A stretch of DNA of 64,000 bases from Diphasiastrum complanatum (Eukaryota > Streptophyta > Lycopodiopsida > Lycopodiales > Lycopodiaceae): positions 47,314,451 to 47,378,450 of the forward strand of contig CM055104.1 of NCBI GenBank assembly GCA_029204225.1, given 5' to 3'. A program made the translations under genes and the position numbers. This document shows positions 23,500 to 34,051 of the stretch, in pieces (the first letter of the stretch is position 1; each line of letters starts with the position of its first letter). The notes below the pieces were generated by a model. It was not told the origin of the DNA. It saw only the letters and a list, made by a program, of their open reading frames with translations, and did no database searches.

Positions 23500-25130
23500 G
23501 GTTGTCATTCACTGGAGTGTCAAATCATTTTCCATCCAAGTGATCTATAATAACTGCTCTATAGTTCAATATTTCTTTCACCTTGTATGGTCCTTCACCC
23601 GTAAACTTCAATTTGCCTTTGATCAACTTGGTTTTATACATCAGTGCTAGATCTTCTTCTTTTAGATCTTTTTAGTGTAAGCGATGATCGTGCTATGCCT
23701 TGCGACGAGTTTTTTTTGCTGCTAATGCATGTACTACCATCAATTTGGTTTTACAAAGTTTATGTAAAGCCTCATGACGCATTTGTAAGGATTTTGAATA
23801 ATCCAATCGTTCCATTGCTGCTATACGCAAGGATGGTACGAAAAATACAATCGACATCACTGCATCTTGACCATAAACCAGTTGAAATGGTGTCTGATTT
23901 GTACTAACTTTGTAAGCGATTCTAAATGCCCGTAATACTGCATAAATTTTATGTTCCCAATCAGAACGACTTGCTTTAGCCATTTTTGTCGTAATGTTGC
24001 AGAGAATCTTATTGGAAGATTCAGCTTGTCCATTACTACTCGGATAATATAGAGTACTAAACCGGTGTATAACAAAAAAGTCTTCCAACAAACACTTTAT
24101 CGTTTCATTAACAAAGTGTGTTCCGCGATCACTTACGATCTCGATAGGACATCCAAATCTAACAATAATGTGCTCATAAAGGAACTTAGCCATAGACTTT
24201 GCATTGACAACTCTTACTGCTTTGCCTCGACCCATGTGGTCATATAATCCGTTGCTATGATGATATATCTAGCTTGAGATCCTCTTGTCGCAAGATGAAT
24301 AGGACCAACGTAGTCAAGGCCCCATTTCTTGAATGGTGTTTGTAATAAAACCAGATGCAAAGGTTTATAATTTTGCTTCATCAGACGACGTGCTCGTTGA
24401 CAAACATTACATGACTGAATATTATTTCTGGTGTCCTTATGAAGTGTCAGCCACCAACATTCTGATCGTAAAAGTTTTCGAACAATGATATCTGTTGAAA
24501 AATGTTCACCCCATTCCATCATGTGAAAACATGACTAGTTCAGGTACTTCATGAGGCAACACACATCTCCTCAAAACATCATCCATTTCTCGTCGATACA
24601 ATTGGCCCGCAATCAATTGATAAGGTCGTGCCTTAAGAATCAATTGTTTCTTTTGTACTTTCGTTAGAGAATCGTTAGGTTGGCCTAACATCATATATTC
24701 AACAATATATGTTGCCCACTCAAGTACCGCTTCAACATAAAACAATGCAGCATTTGGTAATCCATCATCCACTTTCGTCATCCACTTCACTATTAACTGG
24801 TGCTTATTCGATTCTTGAAATTGTCATCCACTTCCCTATTAACTGGTGTTGATTCAATTCTTGAAACATGGTCAACAAGATAATGTTGTTTACCTTTTTG
24901 AACCACAACTCGAAAATCAAATTTGGTCAAGAGAAGTAGCCATCTAGCAATACATCTCGTCTTGCATGTCTTGTTCACTAAATAAAGTAACGGCTGGTGA
25001 TAAGTATAAAAGCAAAATGCGTTGCCAATAGATAATGTCAAAATTTCTTAACAGAAAAAACTATGGCTAACGCTTCTTGTTCTGTTGTCGAATAATTCTT
25101 CTCAGAATCTGTAAGATGTCGGCTTGCAAA
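23500..25130 (-). pseudogene. Ty3/gypsy RNase H and integrase
   Basis: Reading the minus strand from 25130: RNase H core Y-S-T-T-E-Q-E-A-L-A-I-V, then H-Q-P-L-L-Y-L-V-N-K and D-H-V-S-R-I-E. The integrase has the C-N-V-C zinc pair near 24410, W-G-L-D-Y-V-G-P (first catalytic Asp) near 24320, S-D-R-G-T-H-F-V-N near 24110 (second Asp) and N-G-Q-A-E-S-S-N-K near 24030 (Glu). RNase H before integrase makes it gypsy, not copia. Several breaks occur. An 80-bp segment is duplicated near 23155-23245 and 23450-23550, with an AT-rich insert between the copies. Confidence 0.88.
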
Positions 25131-25214
25131 TCAAATTTATATGTCGATCACAGATATGATCCATTGTTGATGAATCATCATCCCCTTTTTGGACAACTGG
25201 CTTGATAGTCCAAG

Positions 25215-25872
25215 TGATTGGATCGACTTTGACTGCATGCTCACGATTCTAAAAAGTGATTTTTTCGGTGTCCCAGTTATGAATTACTTGCGCAACTCGT
25301 AACCATGGACGTCCCAATAAGACTCGATAAACATTCGATGCATCAGGTAAGTCCATTACCACAAAAGTAATGACAAATTGAACTCCAACCATTTTGACAT
25401 GTATATCTTCTACCATCCCCTTAGGACTAATTAGCTAGATTTATGGCAAAAGTTGCAGATTTTATCTTGCTTTGCACATAGCTTTGTTGAAATCAAGTCC
25501 TGAACCTCCATCTATCACAGCTGCTTCTTTACCAAATTGTCTATGTTGTATTGGCACGGTGATGTTTCGTTGCTCACTTTCCCAGACTGCTCCTACATTG
25601 AGAACTTCATTTGATTCTTCAAATGCGACACAAAATAGTGGCTCATGATAGACTGTTGGCTCAATTTGAGTTAACTTTTCTAGTAATACTTCTTTTGATT
25701 TTGGCACCAACTTAAGAAATCCTCCCAATGTAATATCCATCTTGCTAGACAGAATATTCACGATCATTTTCATTTGCGGCACTCTAGGTTCGGTCATCTT
25801 GAAGGGTTCTTCATGATGGTGCAACTGAGTATTAACATCTATTCGTGGATTATGTAAATTTGAAGGCGACAC
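25215..25872 (-). pseudogene. Ty3/gypsy protease region, RT missing
   Basis: The minus frame from 25872 runs through a linker to A-V-I-D-G-G-S-G-L-D-F, placed like a gypsy protease active site but with D-G-G instead of the usual D-S/T-G. Further on it reads V-L-L-G-R-P-W-L, a hallmark after the protease. Within about 100 bp the sequence passes to RNase H, so the reverse transcriptase is deleted. Its upstream end joins the gag frame once the foldback at 25874-27314 is disregarded. Confidence 0.75.
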
Positions 25873-25873
25873 A

Positions 25874-27314
25874 CATTAGGGGCAGTTTGGATTCAAAATG
25901 GACCCTTTGTAGTAGACTTCACATGCTTTAAGCCTCCAAATGGACCAATAATCTTATAACATGTGTACAACACTTTAAGAGTGCTCATCGGATGGAAAAA
26001 GTGTTCAAGTTTCTAGATTATTTTTTCTTATTTCAAAAACTCTTGTCGGGCATAAATAAATATTTCATTGGACAATATGTGCTGCCCGTTTGTTAAATAT
26101 CTATCCGAATAGTTTAACTAGCATTAGTTTTTCTAAACTATACTTCTCCTGCATATTTCTCCCTTTGAAAAACGCTACGAGGGGTCCCACGCCCTTGAAA
26201 AAATGTGCAACTGGTGCTTGGAATCGATGGGCTTCACTTCTCCTTTGCATTTATAGGTGATGGTGTGAGAGCTTTCCAAACAAACTAACAAGTTAGGGTT
26301 AAAAAGTTTTAGACAGTCAAAGTTCGTAGAAAATCTCTCATTTAAAAAATATATATATTTCAAAAAAATAACCGTAATATCGAATCAGCGCGTGCCCTTA
26401 GGGTTTGAGCCCGCTCAAATTCAAAGGGCACATGCTGAACCGATATTAAAATTTTAATTTTTTTTTTTGGATAGAGCTCAACGAGAGCTTTGCAACGGCA
26501 CCAGAATGACCTAATTCCGATCTATGGTTCAAAAGTGATAGGCAATCAAAGTTTGACTGCCTATCACTTTTGAACTGTAGATCGGAATTAGGTCATTCTG
26601 GTGCCGTTGCAAAGCTCTCGTCAAGCTCTTTTCAAAAAAAAAAAAAACAAAAAAAAAATTAAAAACTCTAATATCAGTTCAATGCGCGCCCTTAGGGTTT
26701 GAGCTCTCGCACGCTAAACTGATATTAGGGATTCTATTTTATTTTATTTTTTTTTATTTTATTTTTTTTTTTTTTTGGAAAAGAGCTTGACAAGAGCTTT
26801 GCAGCGGCACCAGAATGGCTTAATTCCAAGCTACGGTTCAAAAGTTATAGGCAGTCAAAGTTTTGGCGCCAAAACTTTGACTATCTATAACTTTTGAACT
26901 GTAGATCAAAAGTAAGTCGTTCTGGTGCCGTTGTAAAGCTCTCGTTGAGCTCTATCCTAAAAAAAATAAAAATTAGCCCGCTCAAACCCGAAGGGTACGT
27001 GTTGATTTGATATTAGGGTTATTTTTTTTAAATATATATATATATTTTTTTGGTGAGGGATTTTCTATGAACTTTGACTGCCTATAACTTTTTAATCATA
27101 ACTCGGAACCAGGTCATGTAGGGTGCCATTGTGAAGCTCTCGTCGAGCTCTTTCTAATGGCACCATGTTTGTTTCAATTGTTGGGTGGCGGATAGTTCAG
27201 GAATCACAATAAAAACAAGCATAGATGTTGCCGAAAATTTTCTCTCTCTTGTTAATCTTTCTCTATAGTCAAACTTCTTAAAGGGCCCATTTTGAACCCA
27301 TATTTTTCCTAATG
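25874..27314. mobile_element. 1.44-kb nested foldback with CATTAGG termini
   Basis: The ends are CATTAGG and CCTAATG, each followed inward by (G)GTTCAAAATGG-like and CCCTTT stretches. Inside are symmetric hairpins: X 26376-26448, Y 26473-26629 (arms about 78 bp, roughly 94 percent identical by eye), X' 26669-26727, Y' 26781-26955 (centre TTTTGGCGCCAAAA) and half-unit X'' 26976-27015. Outer arms at about 26290-26362 and 27020-27095 pair with each other. The right arm holds AACTTTTTAATC, CTCGTCGAGC and CTTTCTAATGGCACCA, which align with the core of the small CATTAG elements. No coding capacity. It splits the gypsy between gag and protease. Confidence 0.85.
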
Positions 27315-28090
27315 GGTGAAGAATGGGTTTTGGCTGCTGCTTTAGCTACTTTTAATTTCTCTTCTTCTTGCAATTGTTTAATCCACTGCCTCATATTCTG
27401 GTATCGTTTCTATTCCGAGTTGAGATTCGGATACACCCCTGATGTAGTAGGTATATCTATACTTGGTATAGATTCAACAGGATCAACTAGAACTTCTTTC
27501 TGCTTATGAGCTCTAGTAACAACCATCAAAGGCACACTTGGTTCAATAGACTGACTTGTTGTTCTTTGCTTGATCATTATCATATTCAATGGAACAGTAA
27601 CCGATGATGGTTTTGGTCTTGCTAGACAATTCTTGTAACAATGTCCGTAATCGCATTCATGACAGAATGGAACAAACATTCTTTTGTTTGGACATTCCGC
27701 AACTCTGTGGTCCTCTCTGTATGCAAAGCATCCAAGTGGTGCTTTGGTCCATTGTCTCGCTACTTGTTGTTGTGCGGCAGCATAGATAGCATACTGCTTT
27801 GAAGGACCAATTTCTTTATCATTGTTGTGATTCCATTGTTCATTAATACTGTAAGACTCTGATTTCATTAGATTCGTAGTAGTGGTTTGCCCCGTTGTAT
27901 ATGACAACATTCCAATATTTGGTTCGTCATCAGAATCTTCATCATCCTCTCGTATCACATCATCCATAGCATTTTGTAAGAAAATATACTTTGTATGTCG
28001 TTTCAGCTCGTGTCTAAGATAAGATAACCCAATATATTTTGATATTTCTAACCGAGGTGAGCTTTTAGCGACAATTGGTGGAATGTCCAT
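27315..28090 (-). pseudogene. Ty3/gypsy gag 3' part with Cys-rich segment
   Basis: The minus-strand ORF starts with M-D-I-P-P-I-V-A-K-S and has an acidic linker. Next comes a Cys/His-rich piece (C-F-A-Y-R-E-D-H-R-V-A-E-C-P, then C-H-E-C-D-Y-G-H-C-Y-K-N-C), resembling altered zinc knuckles. After a single TAG near 27410 the same frame goes on with M-R-Q-W-I-K-Q-L-Q-E-E-E-K to 27315, where the foldback begins. The capsid core is not evident, so gag is truncated at its 5' side. Confidence 0.7.
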
Positions 28091-29480
28091 TATGAATCAA
28101 TTTAATTAGACAATGATAATTGGATCTAGATTTTCAATCAAATCCTATTTCAGATTAGATTTGTAAAAATTCTATTACTTGACAATAATCATATTTTTGA
28201 TTTTTTGGAAAAAGATCTTTGATCAAACATCGACAATTCTAAAATCAAGTTTTTCAAATGTAACAAAACGTCTCAGAAATTTGACAGTGGTTATATCTGG
28301 TAGGTTAGAACCTAAAAATAGTACGAGCGAAGTTATCCTAGGCGAAGAATAACTCGGCGAAGATTTTTTACTACTATTTTGGATAAAAATCACTGATCTG
28401 GCTGTTTCTGACAAATATGGCAAAAATAACCTTTGTCGACTTAACAGTGGTTAAATCTGACACAGATGAATCTAGGGTAGAACTAGCGAAGGTTCTTCTT
28501 GTCGAACAATAAGGTTTTCGCAGTTGGGTGAGAATTAAAATAGACTTTTTGTAAGATCCTGACATCTTTGATGAACTCACAAATGATGAAATACTATATT
28601 TTGAATCCTCAAAAAAGTAGGCAAAGGATCATGCGAAGGTTTCAAGAGCACTGTTATTTTTACAAAAAATAATCTTTTTTGACAAAAATAGGTCAATATG
28701 ACAACTGGCCTTGACTTAACCTTCGCCGAACTTATTGATTATCAAAAATAGTAAGTCAGACTGGCACTGACTCTGGCAAATATTTAGGTGAAGGTTTTTC
28801 TTAGAAAACTGATATTTTTGCAAAATGTTCTAAATTTCTCACAAAAGGTTACCAACAACTAGATGAACAATCACTTTGGCCTTCTATTTTTGGATTAATC
28901 TTGGTCGACCTCACATTAGATAGATTTGAGTCACACCTATGTGCAATAAATCGAATGAAGGTTCTTTTTCTATTTTTTTTTAGAGTTTTGAGTGAGTTTT
29001 GGTGCTTTTTGATGGTTTTTCTGATGTTTTTGCAAATCTGCTGGGAAATAACCTTTGCCCTTCAATCTGAAAGTTTTTTGAGTGAAACCGAAGTTGTCTG
29101 CAACTCAGTGAAGGTTTCTTGTAAGAGGACAAGAAGTTATTAGGTCTAATGATGATTTTGCTTCTTTTTTTATCAAATCTAGTAGAAATGACTGATTTTT
29201 GTTATTTTCTCTGATTTTTCAGATCCAAATAGATTTTAAGAATTGTGATTAGTATGGCTTCCCTTGTTCAATAATCAGACTAGATTTCAAACAAGCAAAA
29301 CCACTCAAATCAAGCAAAATAGCACCTGATCTAACCCTAAGATGCAATTTTAACCGTACTAATGCCAAAACAAAACGTCTAAATGCAAGCCAACATGCTG
29401 CAAACTGAAAAATTGGTGTAGCTCCCTAACAACAATGCTAACATTGTAGTGGGCTATTTCATATCCTATTGTCAACTGTA
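28091..29480. other. Non-coding, diverged repeats with GAAGGTTT motifs
   Basis: This is upstream of the antisense gypsy gag and may be its leader. Loosely repeated segments of 100-150 bp carry CGAAGGTT and TGACAGTGGTTA-like words. Short open frames show no known motif. Confidence 0.4.
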
Positions 29481-29880
29481 GATCCTGTTGGGAGAGAGAG
29501 AGAATAAGTCATGTGTGAGAAACAAAAATAGCTCGAAAGAAAGACGAATGCGAACGAGAAACAAAACTCAAATGGAATGTGTTCGTGCGCAGCAGAATGA
29601 GCTATACAACTCTCTTCCTAAGCATAACTACGCCTATCAGAACGATCAAAAAATTGGGATGGAAATCAATGTCGTTCTTGATTACGTAGCCAAACTTCAA
29701 TAAAACACCAGAAGTATAATGTGTCACGAACAACTAGACAAATTATCTGTCGTGAATGATTTGCAAAGAGCTAGACATAGCTCGACTGATAATCAGTCGC
29801 GAACAATTCGCGAAAGACAAGACTAAACATTAGTCATGCTAAAACAGATTACCAAATTGAGCAACTAGAAAAGTCAAACA
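29481..29880. other. LTR-like block, no gene supported
   Basis: It contains an Arg/Lys-rich open frame at 29488-29703 without recognisable features and a TTCGCGAA at 29807, like the blocks at 2.2, 6.5 and 14.6 kb. Confidence 0.35.
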
Positions 29881-29882
29881 GA

Positions 29883-30366
29883 ATGAATAACAATAAGCTT
29901 AGCAATATTGACACAAATCTGAACGTAGATTTTTACTCTGCTGATGCTTCCTCAGCCCCTGCCGTTGCCATAAATCCTTTGACTCAAACTAGAAGACGCA
30001 ACTGCAACAAGTGGCCCAATCTGTTAATTCAGAAAGCTCCATTCTACCATGTTGTCCACCACATCACTAGGGAGGATCTTGATAGTTTTGTCATATTCAC
30101 ACCCGCTGCACTTTAGTGCCTTCAGGAGGTTGTTGAGGATTATCAGAGCCTTTTCTTTGAAGATTCATTTTTGTTCGTTATACATGCCAAGAGAGTCACT
30201 ATTATGCCTAAAGATTTCCAACTACTGTATAGGATGCGAGATACATACTCCAAATTATACATGGCTCAGTAGTCTACTCCTAGACCTGATCCAATAAATA
30301 GGACTGGCCTCCCGACCAAGCAGCCTAGGAAGCAGCCAGCCCCCAAGAGAGCCCTGAAGAAAGTTA
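29883..30366 (+). pseudogene. Histone H3 variant, CENH3-like, broken
   Basis: A single frame from the ATG at 29883 holds a histone H3 fold. L-L-I-Q-K-A-P-F-Y-H-V-V-H-H-I matches the N-helix and alpha-1 region. C-L-Q-E-V-V-E-D-Y with F-F-E-D-S-F matches alpha-2. [14 protein letters not shown] (K at 30189) matches loop 2 and alpha-3. The loop between alpha-1 and alpha-2 is one residue longer than in canonical H3; with E-D-Y and D-F-Q-L this favours a centromeric (CENH3-type) variant. The N-tail is not H3-like. An in-frame TAG at 30114 replaces a residue just before alpha-2, and another TAG lies at 30270. The frame after it reads T-K-Q-P-R-K-Q-P-A-P-K-R, oddly like an H3 N-tail. A CATTAG element begins at 30369. 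No introns are visible, so a processed copy is possible. Confidence 0.75.
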
Positions 30367-30368
30367 TG

Positions 30369-30523
30369 CATTAGAGGAGTTCTAAATCCAAAAAAGACCC
30401 TTTGTAAAGATTCTTTTTATATTTTTTCTCAATTTTTTCTTACACATGGACCAATCAAAACACTCAAAGTTGAAATCTACGTAACGTAACTTTTTGAGTC
30501 CACACTAAAAATGGCATAACTTT
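30369..30523 (-). mobile_element. Half CATTAG element, copy d
   Basis: It starts CATTAGAGGAGTTCTAAATC and follows the other copies through GACCCTTTGTAAAG and ACGTAACGTAAC to about 30523. There it changes abruptly into copia integrase sequence. The other half is missing. Confidence 0.8.
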
Positions 30524-32722
30524 TGTGCATACACCTTTGGAGAAAAGGACCAAGGAAGATCCATCATCAATCAAAGGTATTATGCTCGGGTATGGAGAAG
30601 CAAGTAAGGGATATAAGGTATACATTCTATCTTCATACAAGTTTGTGATTTCTAGAGATATCATTTTTGATGAGGATAATATGCATAAACTTGTTGATGG
30701 CTCAATCAAATCACCTATCAAGAGGGAGGTGGCCAAGGATCAAGATGTCATAGATCTTGAGGAGGAGCTAGAGCCATGTGAACCAATCACTCCAAGAAGA
30801 TCATCAAGGGCAAGAATGGAGCCATTGAGGCTCACATACCAAGACAAGGGGAAGCAAGTCGAGGGTAATCCGTCTTCATCCTTTGCACTCATTTCAAGTT
30901 TTGAAGAAACTTCATGTGTAGAAGATGCATTGAGTTCAAAGGAATGGTTTCAAGCTATGATAGATGATTGGATGTGATTGGATGTAAATGGGTTTTTAAG
31001 CTAAATCTCAATATGGATGGAAGTGTAAGCAAACACAAGGCAAGGTTAGTTGCCAAAGGATATGCTCAAGCAAAGGGCATAGATTTTGAAGAAACTTTTG
31101 CACCCGTGGCCAAGATGGTCACAATAGGGTTACTTCTTGCACTTGCTTCACATTTTGGTTGGATGATCTTTCAAATGGATGTTTCTAATGCATTTTTAAA
31201 TGGTTATTTTGAAGAAGACATATTCATGGAGCAACCCCAAGGCTTTATCAAGCTGGGGATGGAAGGTAAAGTATGTCATCTTCAAAGGAGCTTATATGGT
31301 TTGAAGCAAGCATCAAGGTCTTGGAGTTCAAGACTTCATGATTTTTTAGTTTATATTGGCTTCACTCAAAGTGAATATGATCCAACTTTGTACATAATGT
31401 ACGATGTAAATGGCATTGCACTTTTATTGATTTATGTAGATGACATCATCCTTAGTGGTGATAACATTATGGCATTGAGAAAACCAAGAAAAATCTATCA
31501 CCAAAATTTAAGATGGTAGATCTTGGTCATCTTCGCTTTTATTGGGCATAGAAGTACTTAGAGATTCAGATTTCATCTTCATTAGTCAAACTAAGTATGC
31601 TCAAAGGTTTCTCAATAGATTCAAGATGCAAGATTGCAAGCATGTAGAAACACCAATGGAGCAAGATGTAAAAGTGCTCATTAAAAGTGATGAAGCATCC
31701 TTTATGGACATCACTCTTTATAGGCAGATTATAGGCTCCTTAATGTGGATCACCATTACTAGGCCTGATCTATGCCTTAGTGTGTAGGCTAAGTCAATAT
31801 ATGCAAGATCCATTAGTGATACATTGGAAAAATGCTAAAAGGATCTTGAGATACATCTCGGTACTCTAGATCATGGAATCATTAGAGGAGTTCTAATCCA
31901 AAAATGATCCTTTGTAAAGATTCTTTTTATATTTTTTCTCAATTTTTTTCTTACACATGGACCAATCAAAACACTCAAATTTGAAAACTACGTAACGTAA
32001 CTTTTTGAGTCCACGTTTTGATTCCACACTAAAAATGGCATAACTTTTTAGTGGTAAGTCTGAATTTAGCGAAGTTTGGTGCATTGAAAAGCGCTCGACA
32101 AGGACTTTCCAATGATTTGTTACATGACATACTTTTGAGCTACGATAAAAAAGTTATGGCAAGTCAAAAGTATTATTGTTATAATATTTTAATAATATAA
32201 ACTACATCTTGAACGAATTCTTAAAGGGTCTTTTTGGAGCTCAAAACTCCTCTAATGTCTCTATAGAGGAGATGTCATTGATTTGCATGCCTTTAGTGAC
32301 TTGGATTTTGTAGGTGACAAAAGGGATAGGAAGTCCACAAGTGCCTATGCAAAATTCATTGGTGGAGGAGTAGTTTCTTGGTTGTCAAAGAAACAAGAAA
32401 CCATTTTTCTTTCTTCAACCGAAGCTGAGTATAAAGCTCTCACCACTACAACAAAGGAGCTATTGTGGATCAAAAGGCTACTAATGGAGCTGAAAAGTCA
32501 TGAGTTTAGATGTTGTTCCAACTCCCTACAATGACAACATTTCAGCCCAACACCTTGCAACCAATCTAATCTTCCATGCAAGGCCAAAACATATTGAGAT
32601 CTCTCATCATTTTGTGAGAGAGAAGGTGCAATCAAAGGAGATATTTTGGAACATGTGGAAAGTATGAATGTATTGCTGATATCCTCACTAAACCACTTCA
32701 AAGAGCTAAATTTGTGAAGTTA
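30524..32722 (+). pseudogene. Ty1/copia 3' half: integrase tail, RT, RNase H
   Basis: Integrase C-terminal tail at 30525-30960 (K-R-T-K-E-D-P-S-S, G-Y-G-E-A-S-K-G-Y-K-V-Y). RT from 30968: G-C-K-W-V-F-K, A-R-L-V-A-K-G-Y-A-Q, D-F-E-E-T-F-A-P-V-A, Q-M-D-V-S-N-A-F-L-N-G, S-L-Y-G-L-K-Q-A-S-R-S-W, with Y-V-D-D catalytic aspartates near 31435. RNase H follows, interrupted by a CATTAG element, and resumes with D-R-K-S-T-S-A-Y and S-S-T-E-A-E-Y at 32283-32534, then A-D-I-L-T-K-P-L in another frame. Only a few frame breaks occur, so the RT is fairly well preserved. Gag, protease and the integrase core are missing. Confidence 0.9.
31880..32257 (-). mobile_element. CATTAG element inside copia RNase H, copy b
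   Basis: A full-length 378-bp copy runs from CATTAGAGGAG to CTCCTCTAATG. The host copia reads G-T-L-D-H-G-I up to the element and L-Y-R-G-D-V-I-D-L-H after it. Ignoring exactly 31880-32257 joins these in frame with no base left over, so there is no target duplication. Confidence 0.9.
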
Positions 32723-32773
32723 AGACAGCCCTAGGGTTGATAAGCAAGTCTATGTTATCTTCAAACTAGTTGT

Positions 32774-32782
32774 GAGGAGGAG
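32774..32782 (+). other. Polypurine tract
   Basis: GAGGAGGAG lies immediately before the 3' LTR start, as expected for plus-strand priming. Confidence 0.7.
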
Positions 32783-33459
32783 TGTTAAATTTACACAAGC
32801 TAGTTTGCACTATTACCACTTGTAAATGACTTTGAGGCCATGTTGTGGGATGTCGCATGTGCCAAAAGCATAAGATACCTTATTCTAAGTCAAATCATTA
32901 ACCTAGCTTTGGAGTAGTACCTTTGGGATATGTCCAAAGTGCATAGATAGGATAGAGAAAAAGTAGGAGCTAAAAATAACAATTTTCTCATTGTTTTTGG
33001 ATCTTGAGGTATTGACCCTAAATAGGGTGGATCAAGTGGATTTTTAGATTAGATGTTAGGATTAGGTTATGATGAATACATAGAAGCCTCAATATGCTCA
33101 GATCCGAGCTCTACATGTATAAATATGTGATGGGATTTCCATCCAATTGTGAGCAAAATCGAGATTTTCCTTCTTGACTAGTTTGAGTCTATGATTTGAT
33201 TGATGAATGCTATTGGCATATGATTTTTTGTGATGATTGAATGGGTTTAGAGTTGCAGGTACAGTACACAGGCAGCACTAGGTCATACTTTCACACGTGT
33301 AAAGAGTTTTGGAGCTAATTCATGGAGTTCAAGCCAAGATAAGCTAGGAATCAATGCATTGATTAGTAATCTAGCTTCTAGATCTTGTTTGGATCTTAAG
33401 TAGGTGCTTTCTCCATCATTTCTAGGATCAAATGGATTTATTTTGCTGTATTTTCATCA
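32783..33459 (+). repeat. 3' LTR of the sense copia, 677 bp
   Basis: It begins TGTTAAATTTACAC after the polypurine tract and ends TTTTCATCA. The LTR at 49088-49660 on the other strand is the same family; it lacks about 130 bp from the middle. The pair fixes both ends. Confidence 0.85.
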
Positions 33460-34050
33460 GCCACAACCCAAGATATCTATTACAAGCAAAGTAGACGAAT
33501 GTATCGTTATGCATGGTAACCTTGTAGTTGAGTATGTTCAATGGCGATTAGCGTTTGCTGACCCAATGGACTAAGAATTGTAGCTTGCAGTTTGGGTTTT
33601 GTGCCAAAAATGAGGGGTTAATACATTTTGGGACAAACCATTGTTATTGATTTGATTGAGGCTTGCTATAGCTCAATAGGAGGACAAGATCCAAAGCTTC
33701 AAGATGGAATTATTGCATTTCAGAAGTAGAGTTTGAATCATAGAGATTTATAAAAAAAAGGTCAAAAAATCTATATTTGGACAATTGGGACCCAAAGCAA
33801 AAGCATAGTTATCATTTGAAATTGGGTATTGTTTTCAAATATAGATATGTATTCTGTGAGATTGGAGTATGTTGCACCTTCCTATAGGAATTCAACTTCT
33901 TTGTGCCTATTGGAAGCATGAGACATCATTCCCACAGTGCTTTCATGGCTCGTTGAAAATCAAGAGAAACTTTGCAAATACTATTATCTGAAAATGCCCC
34001 CATCTCGTTGGTGATCATCCAATGTGTGCTAGAGGACCACCATATTATTT
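33460..34050. other. Intergenic, nothing recognised
   Basis: AT-rich sequence between the LTR and the paralogous repeat. No ORF or repeat boundary is seen. Confidence 0.4.
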
Positions 34051-34051
34051 T

